A stretch of DNA of 64,000 bases from Actinobacteria bacterium OV320 (GTDB taxonomy: Bacteria > Actinomycetota > Actinomycetes > Streptomycetales > Streptomycetaceae), in contig LJCX01000026.1 of the NCBI GenBank assembly GCA_001298545.1, forward strand, positions 558,001 to 622,000, written 5' to 3'. Of this stretch, positions 31,239-39,273 are shown one piece after another (the first letter of the stretch is position 1; every line of letters begins with the position of its first letter). The notes beneath the pieces are model-generated. The model was not told where the DNA came from, searched no databases, and worked only from the letters and a program-made list of their open reading frames with translations. Position numbers and translations under genes: made by a program.

Positions 31239-34223
31239 CTACCGGCTCGGCGCGTCCAGGCCCGGCCAGGCGTCCGTCCCGGCGTCCGGCTCGGGGTTGA
31301 ACACCGGGTGACAGCTCTCCGGAGGTGCGAGATAGGCGCCGGCCGGCAGTCCGCCGGTGTCGACGACGATCTGGTCCACGGCGATCCCCGGGTCGACCAT
31401 GAACACCCGCAGGACATGCTCCCCGGGCGCGGTGACCGTGAGGGTCGCGGTCAGCTTCTCGACGCCCTCCTCCACGTTGCGCGCCCAGGCGTCGCCGCGG
31501 TTGCCGGTGGCGACGGCCTGCCCCGACAGGACGGTCGGCGGCCGGTCGTCGAGGGCCACGGCCAGCCGCCGCGCGCCGCGCTCGTCGAGCGAGGGCAGCC
31601 GGAAGACCGTCACGGGGAAGGTGCCGGTGCTGTCGAACCGCACGCGGTATCTCAACTCCGGTGCGCGAGCGGCGAAGTCGGCGGTGATCGGGGCCGTCGT
31701 GGACGGCACCGCCTCCACCGCGGCGGTGCGGCGCCCGAGGCCTCGCACGGTCCGCCAGCGGGCCCGGCCGCGTGCCACCCGGCGCTCGGTGTGCACGGCG
31801 TCGATCGACACGTAGCCGCCTGCCTCGACGAACCCGCGGGCACGCCGGCGCGCCCGCCCCCCGTCGTTGACGACCTTCAGGGGTACCTCGAAACGCAGGG
31901 CGCCGCTCGTGAAGGCGACCGTGACGTCGTGCGTGCCCTCGGGTGCCCGCGCCCAGTCGATCTCGACCCACACCCGGGTCTGTTCGGTGAGCGTGCCGCC
32001 CGCCGCGCTCAGGCGGACCCAGGGGTGTTCGGCCTCCGCGGCCCAGTCGAGCGCGAGAAAGCCGGTGTTGAAGACATCGACGAAGCGCCGGTCCCGGGTG
32101 GCGGCGGAGAAGGCCAGTGGCCGTTGCGTGCCGATCTCGTTCCCCTCGGAGGCCACCCCCAGACCCGAGGTCTCCTGCCGGGGGATCCTGGTGACGGCCG
32201 GGCGGCCCGGAGCCTTCGGGATCTGCGAGGGGTAGGGGTTGACGTAGCCGTCCCACTTCCCGCCCGCGACCTGCGTGTTGTACCGCTTGGTGAGCGCCGC
32301 CTCCTGGGTGTGCGCCGCTTCGGCGAGGTCCGCGAGGACGTTGGTTCCGGCGCCGCGGCCCTGACGTACCGCGAGGGCGTTGCGGTCCGCCCAGTAGTAC
32401 TTGAGGTTCATCAAGTACGCCCCGTGCACGGGATACTGGACGAGCTCGTAGTAGGCGTCCCGGTAGGCCTCGGGGAGTTCGGCTCCCAGCGTCACGGCTC
32501 GTTCGAGCAGACGGTCGTACGCGGCCATGCGGCGTCCGGCCTCGTCCCCGTGGTGGACGACGGAGAACATGTTCCGGTCGATGAACTCCGGGCGCCGCTC
32601 CGCCGCGAGCCGGTAGTACTCGGTGCGGATCGAGGCGATCTCCTGGGCGTGCAGGAGCCCGAACTGCCGTCCGTACCACTGCGCGAGGAAGCCCGCGACG
32701 TCGTCGGCGTGCCACCGGTCCACGTCCCAGGCCATGTCCAGGGAGAAGGACAGTCCGGTCTCGATCGACTTGAGGTCGCCGACGTTGAAGATCCACATCC
32801 GGTCCGCACCGTGCTCGTGGACCCGGCGCAGCTCCTGCCACACCTTGGTGAGCTGCGTGGTGTCGAGCCACAGATAGCTGCGCGGACGGCCCCAGTAGGA
32901 GAGGTGGTAGTAGATCCCGTTGCCGCCGGACCGGGCGCGTTCCGCGTCGTCCGGCAGCTGGCGCATGTTGCCGTGGTTGTCGTCCGGCCAGATCAGCGTG
33001 ACGTCGTCCGGGACCTGGACACCCGCGTTGTACAGGTCCAGGACCTCCTTGTACGGGATGAAGATCTGCGGCTGGGCCGCCGCGCCGACCTCCTCGGCCA
33101 GGATCCGGCGCTGGTCGGCGATGATGTCGTTCATCACCACGACCTTCTCCGCGGTCGTGGTGGCGTGCTTCGTCTCCAGCGCGGTGTCGTGCAGGCCGCG
33201 CATGCCGATGGTCCAACCGCTCTCGTACGCCGCGTTCTCCCGGGCCCGGGCTCTCCAGTAGTCGGAGATGACGGCGGGGTTCACCGTGTAGTCGTACACC
33301 GGCAGTCCGCCGTCGGCGCCGCGGTGCTCCTCGGCCCACGGCGCCCACTCGTGGACGCCGTTGCGCAGCAGGGCCTCCGGGTGGCTGGAGCCGACGACGA
33401 TGCCGTAGTGGTCGGCGAGTTGAGGGTTCTCCCGGTACTTGTTGAAGAAGTCGGAGTACGGGTGCATGGCCGGCCAGAGGTAGTTGGCCTTCAGCCGCAG
33501 CAGCAGCTCGAACAGTCGCTGGTACGTCTTCGGGCCGATGTTCTTGTCCGGCTCCTGGGTGCGCTGCGACCAAGTGGTCAGGTTCTGCTCGTCGTTGATG
33601 AAGACACCCCGGTAGCGGACCGACGGTTCGCGCCGTTCGAAGGGGCCCGCGGGCACGGAGACGGCGTCACGCTGCTCCACCGGTACGTCGGCCCACCAGT
33701 ACCAGGGTGAGACGCCGATGCGTTCCGAGGTGTCGTAGATCCCGTAGACCGTGCCGCGCCGGTCGCTGCCCGCGATCACCAGCGCGCGGTCCACGCCGGG
33801 TGCCGGGTGCTCCACCACCTGGGTCACCGAGGCCTCCCAGCGCCCTTTCACCCGCCGGACGTCCAGCCGTCCCTGCGCCGCGAGCCGGTCGATGACCGGA
33901 CTCGCGCCGAGGGTGCCCACCAGGACCAGCGCCGTGGACCGTTCCGGCAGGGTGTGCCGTAAATCGGGCCGTACCCCGCAGACCCGTTCCACGTCGGCCC
34001 GGAGGTCCCCGGCCGCGCGGATCACGGCGGGGTCGTCGGCCGCGTCCACGAACACGTCGACCGCGACGCCGTCCCGCACCAGGTCGAATCCGGGACGGGT
34101 GGCCGCCGACGCGGCGTGCGCGGCCGCGGGCAGCAGCGGGGCCAGCCCGACGGCCGTCATGCCCCGCAGGAACGCCTTCCGGGTCCACGGCTGCGAGGGG
34201 TCCTGCGGTGCGGTGGTCGGCAT
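31239..34223 (-). CDS. Secreted GH115 xylan alpha-1,2-glucuronidase
   Basis: A 994-residue exported enzyme that removes (methyl)glucuronic acid side chains from xylan. The signal peptide has a Tat-like RKAFLRG segment and a cut near AAAHA. The GH115 core includes GTVYGIYDTSERIGVSPWYWW, RYRGVFINDEQNLTTW, LRLKANYLWPAMH and IWPDDNHGNMRQLP; the C-terminal third is the family's beta-rich extension. A rare TTA codon at 33962-33960 (residue 88, in RPDLRH) makes translation depend on the bldA tRNA. A GAAAGCGCTTTC operator lies 53 bp upstream. A pentose-isomerase-like gene and a phosphoketolase gene follow on the other strand. Confidence 0.94.
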   Translation of the reverse strand: MPTTAPQDPSQPWTRKAFLRGMTAVGLAPLLPAAAHAASAATRPGFDLVRDGVAVDVFVDAADDPAVIRAAGDLRADVERVCGVRPDLRHTLPERSTALVLVGTLGASPVIDRLAAQGRLDVRRVKGRWEASVTQVVEHPAPGVDRALVIAGSDRRGTVYGIYDTSERIGVSPWYWWADVPVEQRDAVSVPAGPFERREPSVRYRGVFINDEQNLTTWSQRTQEPDKNIGPKTYQRLFELLLRLKANYLWPAMHPYSDFFNKYRENPQLADHYGIVVGSSHPEALLRNGVHEWAPWAEEHRGADGGLPVYDYTVNPAVISDYWRARARENAAYESGWTIGMRGLHDTALETKHATTTAEKVVVMNDIIADQRRILAEEVGAAAQPQIFIPYKEVLDLYNAGVQVPDDVTLIWPDDNHGNMRQLPDDAERARSGGNGIYYHLSYWGRPRSYLWLDTTQLTKVWQELRRVHEHGADRMWIFNVGDLKSIETGLSFSLDMAWDVDRWHADDVAGFLAQWYGRQFGLLHAQEIASIRTEYYRLAAERRPEFIDRNMFSVVHHGDEAGRRMAAYDRLLERAVTLGAELPEAYRDAYYELVQYPVHGAYLMNLKYYWADRNALAVRQGRGAGTNVLADLAEAAHTQEAALTKRYNTQVAGGKWDGYVNPYPSQIPKAPGRPAVTRIPRQETSGLGVASEGNEIGTQRPLAFSAATRDRRFVDVFNTGFLALDWAAEAEHPWVRLSAAGGTLTEQTRVWVEIDWARAPEGTHDVTVAFTSGALRFEVPLKVVNDGGRARRRARGFVEAGGYVSIDAVHTERRVARGRARWRTVRGLGRRTAAVEAVPSTTAPITADFAARAPELRYRVRFDSTGTFPVTVFRLPSLDERGARRLAVALDDRPPTVLSGQAVATGNRGDAWARNVEEGVEKLTATLTVTAPGEHVLRVFMVDPGIAVDQIVVDTGGLPAGAYLAPPESCHPVFNPEPDAGTDAWPGLDAPSR

Positions 34224-34275
34224 CGACGCTCCTGGTCCGGGCAGTGACGGCTAGGACAGTGGCATGACCATGCTA

Positions 34276-34287
34276 GAAAGCGCTTTC
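34276..34287. promoter_or_regulatory. LacI-type operator of the GH115 gene
   Basis: GAAAGCGCTTTC is a perfect 12-bp palindrome with the central CG step typical of LacI-family operators, 53 bp upstream of the GH115 start codon. A xylose- or oligosaccharide-responsive LacI protein is the likely ligand-controlled repressor; the only LacI gene in the window is at 62454. Confidence 0.65.
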
Positions 34288-34430
34288 CCGGCACCCTAGG
34301 TCAGCGCCGACGGCGGCGTCCATATCCGTGCACGGCCGCTGCCGGTCCTGGTCCGATCGACACCGGCTCCGCACGGCGAGGCGGCGAACTCCGAGGCGGC
34401 GAACTCCTCGAACGGCGGGAGACGCCCCCC

Positions 34431-34692
34431 CCGTGGCGATGGGGGCGCCCCGCCGTTGGCGATGGGGGCGCCGGGCCGCCCCCCCCCCCCCCCCCGCCCC
34501 CGCCCGCCGCCCCCCCCCCCCCCCCCGCCACACGGCCCTTCGCCGCGCCGTACCCGCGCCGGTCGCGGGTCGGACCGCCCCCGGCCCCGGCGGGGGGGGC
34601 GGCGAACCCGGGGGCGGCAACCCCCGGGGGCGGGGGGAGCCCCCCCGCCGTTGGCGATGGGGCCGCCGTGCCGTTGGCGATGGGGCCGCCGT
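34431..34692. repeat. Low-complexity poly-C/G region with 23-bp repeats
   Basis: Two runs of 17 C each (34479-34495 and 34510-34526) sit in a nearly pure G/C block. The motif GTTGGCGATGGGG occurs at 34455, 34650 and 34673, with a near copy at 34433; the last two copies are 23 bp apart and repeat beyond the motif. Open frames across this block are artefacts of composition. It separates the GH115 promoter from the RpiB-like gene. Confidence 0.8.
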
Positions 34693-34785
34693 GCCGCCCC
34701 TCCGCACCGCCCGGCCGCCGCCGACGGCCGGGCGGTGCGGACGCGTGCGGTGCCCCCGGGCAGGTTCCTCAGTAGGCTTTCCGGC

Positions 34786-35238
34786 ATGCGGATCTCCGTC
34801 TCCTCGGACATGGACGAACCAGTGGCCCGCGCCCTCGTCGCCGAACTGCGCGGCCGAGGGCACGACGTGGTGCCGCACGGCGCGCTGCGGCCCGGCGACG
34901 ACCCCCGGTGGGCGGTGTGCTCGGCGACGGCGGCCCGGGACGTGGCCGACGGAACCTCGGAGCAGGCCGTGGTGTGCTGCTGGACCGGCACCGGCGCGTC
35001 GATCGCCGCGAACAAGGTGCCCGGCGTCCGGGCCGCCCTGTGCGCCGACGCCTACACCGCCGACGGCGCCCGCCGCTGGAACGACGCCAACGTCCTCGCC
35101 CTCAGCCTCCGCCTCACCTCCGAGCCGCTGCTCAAGGAGATCCTCGACGCCTGGTTCGCCGCCGAGTCGGGCGGGGACGCCGAGGACCGGCAGAACGTGG
35201 CCCATGTCGAAGGCCTCGACGCCGCCCGGGCGCGCTAG
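34786..35238 (+). CDS. RpiB/LacA/LacB-family sugar-phosphate isomerase
   Basis: A 150-residue protein of the ribose-5-phosphate isomerase B family. It shows the N-terminal strand MRISVSSDMDEPVARALVAEL, the phosphate-binding loop CCWTGTGASIAANKVPGVRAAL and the RRWNDANVLALSLR signature. The usual catalytic Cys-Gly in CGSGIG is CWTGTG here and the usual HNxAN reads WNDAN, so specificity may differ from classic RpiB. A TAGGCT -10-like hexamer (34773-34778) seven bases before the ATG, with no Shine-Dalgarno, suggests a leaderless transcript. The next gene is phosphoketolase, fitting pentose phosphate use. Confidence 0.9.
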   Translation: MRISVSSDMDEPVARALVAELRGRGHDVVPHGALRPGDDPRWAVCSATAARDVADGTSEQAVVCCWTGTGASIAANKVPGVRAALCADAYTADGARRWNDANVLALSLRLTSEPLLKEILDAWFAAESGGDAEDRQNVAHVEGLDAARAR

Positions 35239-35562
35239 AGGCCCCAGGCCGTCTCCGCACCGGGGCGTCGCCTGCCCGGCAGCCGGCGCTCGCCGCGTCC
35301 GGTGCGTGTGATCGCGGGGCGGAGGGGTGCCCGCGTACCGGGTGCACGTGGGCGACCCGGCCGCCGCGGCTGCGGGTGCCCTCCGGGGGAGTGCGTGCCG
35401 GGCCGGACCCGCGGAAGCGGCCGGGGCCGCGCCCCTCGTAAGGACGGCTTCGCTCCTCCGTACGGCTCGTTCGACTCTGCCGGGTACCCGGCGGCCGGAG
35501 AGGGTGGGGAGGTGCGGACCGGCACGCACCTTCGAGCGACCCGATCCGGAAGGGAACCCGAG
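35239..35562. other. Non-coding gap before the phosphoketolase gene
   Basis: I see no gene in this 324-bp stretch. An in-frame extension of the phosphoketolase reading frame crosses it but has poor codon character. GGAAGGGA at its end is the phosphoketolase ribosome binding site. No strong promoter was identified. Confidence 0.4.
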
Positions 35563-37947
35563 ATGCCCGTCGAACCGCAAGCGACGTCCGCCCGGCTCAC
35601 CGACGACGAGCTCAGGACGCTGCACGCCCACTGGCGCGCCGCGAACTACCTCTCCGTCGGGCAGATCTACCTGATGGCCAACCCGCTGCTCACCGAGCCG
35701 CTGCGGCCCGAGCACGTGAAGCCGAGGCTGCTGGGCCACTGGGGGACCTCACCGGGGCTGAACCTCGTGTACACCCACCTCAACCGCGTCATCCGCGCCC
35801 GTGACCTGCACACCCTGTGCGTCTGGGGCCCCGGCCACGGCGGTCCCGCGGTCGTCGCCAATTCCTGGCTGGAAGGCACCTACACCGAGACGTATCCGGA
35901 CGTCACCCGCGACGCGGCCGGCATGGCCCGGCTGTTCCGGCAGTTCTCCTTCCCCGGCGGCATCCCCAGCCACGTCGCCCCGGAGACGCCCGGCTCGATC
36001 CACGAGGGCGGCGAACTCGGCTACTCGCTCTCGCACGCCTACGGCGCCGCCTTCGACAACCCGGACCTCCTCGTGGCCTGCGTGATCGGCGACGGCGAGT
36101 CCGAGACCGGCCCGCTGGCCGCCGCCTGGCACTCCAACAAGTTCCTCGACCCCGTCCACGACGGAGCGGTCCTGCCGATCCTGCACCTCAACGGCTACAA
36201 GATCGCCAACCCCACGGTGCCGGCCCGGATCCCCGAACCCGAGCTCGACGAGCTGCTGCGCGGCTACGGCCACGATCCGATCCATGTCACCGGCGACGAG
36301 CCGAACGCCGTCCACCGCGCGATGGCTCAGGCCATGGACACCGCCCTGGACCGCATCGCCGCCCTCCAGCGCGCCGCCCGCGAGGACGGCTCCGGCGAGC
36401 GCCCCCGCTGGCCGGTCATCGTGCTGCGCACCCCGAAGGGCTGGACCGGCCCCGCCCACGTCGACGGGCTGCCCGTCGAGGGCACCTGGCGCGCCCACCA
36501 GGTCCCGCTGTCCGCCGTCCGGGACAACCCCGAACACCTGCGTCAGCTGGAGGCCTGGCTGCGCTCCTACCGGCCCGAGGAACTCTTCGACGCCGACGGC
36601 GGCCCCCGCCTGGACGTCCTCGCCTGGATCCCCGACGGTACCCGCCGCCTCGGCGCCACCCCGCACGCCAACGGCGGGCTGCTGCTGCGTGAACTCCCCC
36701 TGCCCGCACTGGAGTCGCACGCCGTCCCGGTCGACAGGCCGGGCGGCACCCGGCACGAACCCACCGCGGTGCTGGGCGGGTTGATCGAGGACGTGATGCG
36801 GGCCACCGCCGGCCGGCGCGACTTCCGTCTCGTCGGCCCGGACGAGACCGCGTCCAACCGGCTGCAGGCCGTCTACGCGGCCAGTGGCAAGGCCTGGCAG
36901 GCGCAGACCCTCCAGGTCGACGAGCACCTCGACCGGCACGGCCGGGTGATGGAGATCCTGTCCGAACACACCTGCCAGGGCTGGCTGGAGGGCTATCTGC
37001 TGACCGGCCGGCACGGACTGTTCTCGTGCTACGAGGCGTTCGCGCACATCGTCGACTCCATGGTCAACCAGCACATCAAGTGGCTGCGCGTCACCCGGAA
37101 GCTGCCCTGGCGCGCCCCGATCGCCTCCCTCAACTACCTGCTCACCTCGCACGTATGGCGCCAGGACCACAACGGCTTCTCCCACCAGGACCCCGGCTTC
37201 GTCGACCACATCCTCAACAAGAGCCCCGAGGTCGTACGGGTCTATCTGCCGCCTGACGCCAACACCCTGCTGTCGGTGGCCGACCACACCCTGCGCAGCC
37301 GCGACTACGTCAACGTCATCGTGGCCGGGAAGCAGCCCTGTTTCGACTGGCTGAGCATGGACCAGGCCCGTGTCCACTGCGCGCGCGGCGCCGGCATCTG
37401 GGACTGGGCCGGCACCGAGAACGGGACCCGTGAACCCGACGTGGTGCTCGCCTGCGCGGGCGACGTCCCCACCCAGGAGGTGCTGGCCGCCGCCCAGTTG
37501 CTGCGCCGCGAACTGCCGGAGCTCGCCGTGCGGGTCGTCAACGTCGTCGACATCGCCCGGCTGCTGCCGAGCGGCGAACACCCGCACGGCATGGGCGACT
37601 TCGAGTACGACGGACTGTTCACCACCGACAAGCCGGTCGTCTTCGCCTACCACGGCTACCCGTGGCTGATCCACCGCCTCGCCTACCGCCGTACCGGGCA
37701 CAAGAACCTGCACGTGCGCGGCTACAAGGAGTTCGGCACCACGACCACACCGTTCGACATGGTCGTCCGCAACGACCTCGACCGCTACCGCCTCGTCATG
37801 GACGTCATCGACCGCGTCCCCGGCCTCGACGTGCGCGCCGCCGCCGTACGGCAGCGGATGGAGGACGCGCGACTGCGCCACCACGACTGGATCCGCGTCC
37901 ACGGCACCGACCTCCCCGAGGTGGCCGACTGGACCTGGGACGGATGA
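35563..37947 (+). CDS. xfp: Xylulose-5-phosphate / fructose-6-phosphate phosphoketolase
   Basis: A 794-residue thiamine-diphosphate enzyme that splits xylulose 5-phosphate (or fructose 6-phosphate) with phosphate to acetyl phosphate and an aldose phosphate. Family landmarks are YLSVGQIYLMANPLL, GHWGTSPGLNLVYTHLNR, WGPGHGGPAVVANSWLEG, the ThDP-binding GDGESETGP, HLNGYKIANPT and QDHNGFSHQDPGF. Length is normal for the family. The ATG has GGAAGGGA eight bases upstream. It lies with a RpiB-like isomerase and an alpha-glucuronidase, so it probably takes pentoses from hemicellulose into acetyl phosphate. No acetate kinase gene is adjacent. Confidence 0.96.
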   Translation: MPVEPQATSARLTDDELRTLHAHWRAANYLSVGQIYLMANPLLTEPLRPEHVKPRLLGHWGTSPGLNLVYTHLNRVIRARDLHTLCVWGPGHGGPAVVANSWLEGTYTETYPDVTRDAAGMARLFRQFSFPGGIPSHVAPETPGSIHEGGELGYSLSHAYGAAFDNPDLLVACVIGDGESETGPLAAAWHSNKFLDPVHDGAVLPILHLNGYKIANPTVPARIPEPELDELLRGYGHDPIHVTGDEPNAVHRAMAQAMDTALDRIAALQRAAREDGSGERPRWPVIVLRTPKGWTGPAHVDGLPVEGTWRAHQVPLSAVRDNPEHLRQLEAWLRSYRPEELFDADGGPRLDVLAWIPDGTRRLGATPHANGGLLLRELPLPALESHAVPVDRPGGTRHEPTAVLGGLIEDVMRATAGRRDFRLVGPDETASNRLQAVYAASGKAWQAQTLQVDEHLDRHGRVMEILSEHTCQGWLEGYLLTGRHGLFSCYEAFAHIVDSMVNQHIKWLRVTRKLPWRAPIASLNYLLTSHVWRQDHNGFSHQDPGFVDHILNKSPEVVRVYLPPDANTLLSVADHTLRSRDYVNVIVAGKQPCFDWLSMDQARVHCARGAGIWDWAGTENGTREPDVVLACAGDVPTQEVLAAAQLLRRELPELAVRVVNVVDIARLLPSGEHPHGMGDFEYDGLFTTDKPVVFAYHGYPWLIHRLAYRRTGHKNLHVRGYKEFGTTTTPFDMVVRNDLDRYRLVMDVIDRVPGLDVRAAAVRQRMEDARLRHHDWIRVHGTDLPEVADWTWDG

Positions 37948-38295
37948 GACGGCGGACCGGCCAGGGCGCACGGACCGGGGCGGACGGCGCAGGGGGAGGG
38001 GCAGCGGGCGGGCCGTCGTGCGCCCTGGTACGGCGTCCCGCCCGGTGCTTACAGTGGTCGGCCAGCCCTGCACGCGGATCCGGCGGGGCGAGTCCCACCC
38101 CCCGTGGTCGACCGTCGTCCTCGTCCCCGCCCGGCACGTGTCCGGGCCCGGGCGCGGCTCCGCGCACCGGAGCGGCTCCGAAGGGCGACGGGCGCGACGA
38201 CGACCCGCGCGACAGACACCAACCGTGACACCGCTCGTGCCGTGTGAGGGCCCGTCCGCGGTACGAGCGCGCGTCGAGAGCCTGTGGAGGCCGCT
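37948..38295. other. Non-coding gap before the ATP-grasp gene
   Basis: No gene was found in this 348-bp stretch. TACAGT at 38050-38055 is a possible -10 for the ATP-grasp gene, which would leave a leader of about 230 nt, but its -35 (GGTACG) is poor. GGAGG at 38286-38290 is the ribosome binding site. Confidence 0.35.
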
Positions 38296-39273
38296 GTGTC
38301 CCGACCGTGCATCGCCCTGATCGCCGACCCCACCTCGCCCGAGGGCTGCCGTGAGTATCTCGCCGACGCCGTGGTACTGCTCACCGGCGCCCCGCCCGTC
38401 CGGGTCGACTCCCGGCACTTCGCGACCGGCGGAACCGGCCGCGGCGTCCGTGACGGCGGCCGGTTACGGCTCCGGGTCCCCGAGGAGCGGCTGGACTTCG
38501 TACCCGACGTCGTGCTGCTCTACGAGATCCCGCCGCACCACCGGCAGGCCCTCGCCGGCTTCCAGGAGCTGCTGGAGCGCCACGGGGTGGTGACCCTGGC
38601 CGCCGGACCCGACGCCTGGCGGACCGCGACCGAGAAGAACCTCACCGTCGAACGCTTCGTCCGGGACGGTGTCGCCCAGATGGAGACCGCCGTGCTGTCC
38701 CGGCCCTCCCCGCGGGAGGCGGCCGACGCGTTCGACCGGCTGGGCCGCGACACCTGGGCCCGGCCCGTCGTCGGCACCGGCGGCAACGACACCTTCCATG
38801 TCACCGACTCCACCCGACTGGAGCTCGCCGCCGACTACTACGCCGAGCGCGGCACCGACTGGCTGCTCTCCCGGGACGCGGGCAACTTCACCGCCGACGG
38901 CCGGCGCCACCAGTTCCGTGTCTTCGTCCTGGGCGACCGTGTCGTGCACGCCCGCGAGCACCTCCAGCCGGAGACCGACACCCCGTGCAACACCTGCCAG
39001 GGCGCCACCGCCGTCCACATCGCCCCGCAGGACCTCCAGCCCCGGCTCGCCGAACTCGCCGTCGCGGCCACCGCCTCGGTCGGGCTCCCCTTCGCCGGTG
39101 TCGACCTGGCCGCGGAGAACGGCGGGGTCGTCTTCGAGGTCAACGTCCAGCCCGCCTTCGTCGACGGCGAGCGGGAACTCAGGGCGGTGGCCGTGCCGTA
39201 CGTCCAGGCGCACCTGGACGCCTTCGCGCTCGCCTGCGGCGGCCCCTCCCGGGGGCTCACAGCTTCAGCGTGA
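38296..39273 (+). CDS. RimK-like ATP-grasp protein
   Basis: A 325-residue ATP-grasp enzyme of the RimK/glutathione-synthetase type, which would join a carboxylate to an amine through an acyl phosphate. Visible are TATEKNLTVERFVRDGV (entry to the ATP-grasp fold), the KP-like strand WARPVVGTGGNDTFHV, and the metal-binding end GLPFAGVDLAAENGGVVFEVNVQPAF. The GTG at 38296 has GGAGG six bases upstream. A TTA codon at 38464-38466 (residue 57) places it under bldA control. No peptide precursor or partner ligase gene is adjacent, and its 3' end overlaps the convergent phosphatase gene by 17 bases. Substrate unknown. Confidence 0.88.
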   Translation: MSRPCIALIADPTSPEGCREYLADAVVLLTGAPPVRVDSRHFATGGTGRGVRDGGRLRLRVPEERLDFVPDVVLLYEIPPHHRQALAGFQELLERHGVVTLAAGPDAWRTATEKNLTVERFVRDGVAQMETAVLSRPSPREAADAFDRLGRDTWARPVVGTGGNDTFHVTDSTRLELAADYYAERGTDWLLSRDAGNFTADGRRHQFRVFVLGDRVVHAREHLQPETDTPCNTCQGATAVHIAPQDLQPRLAELAVAATASVGLPFAGVDLAAENGGVVFEVNVQPAFVDGERELRAVAVPYVQAHLDAFALACGGPSRGLTASA

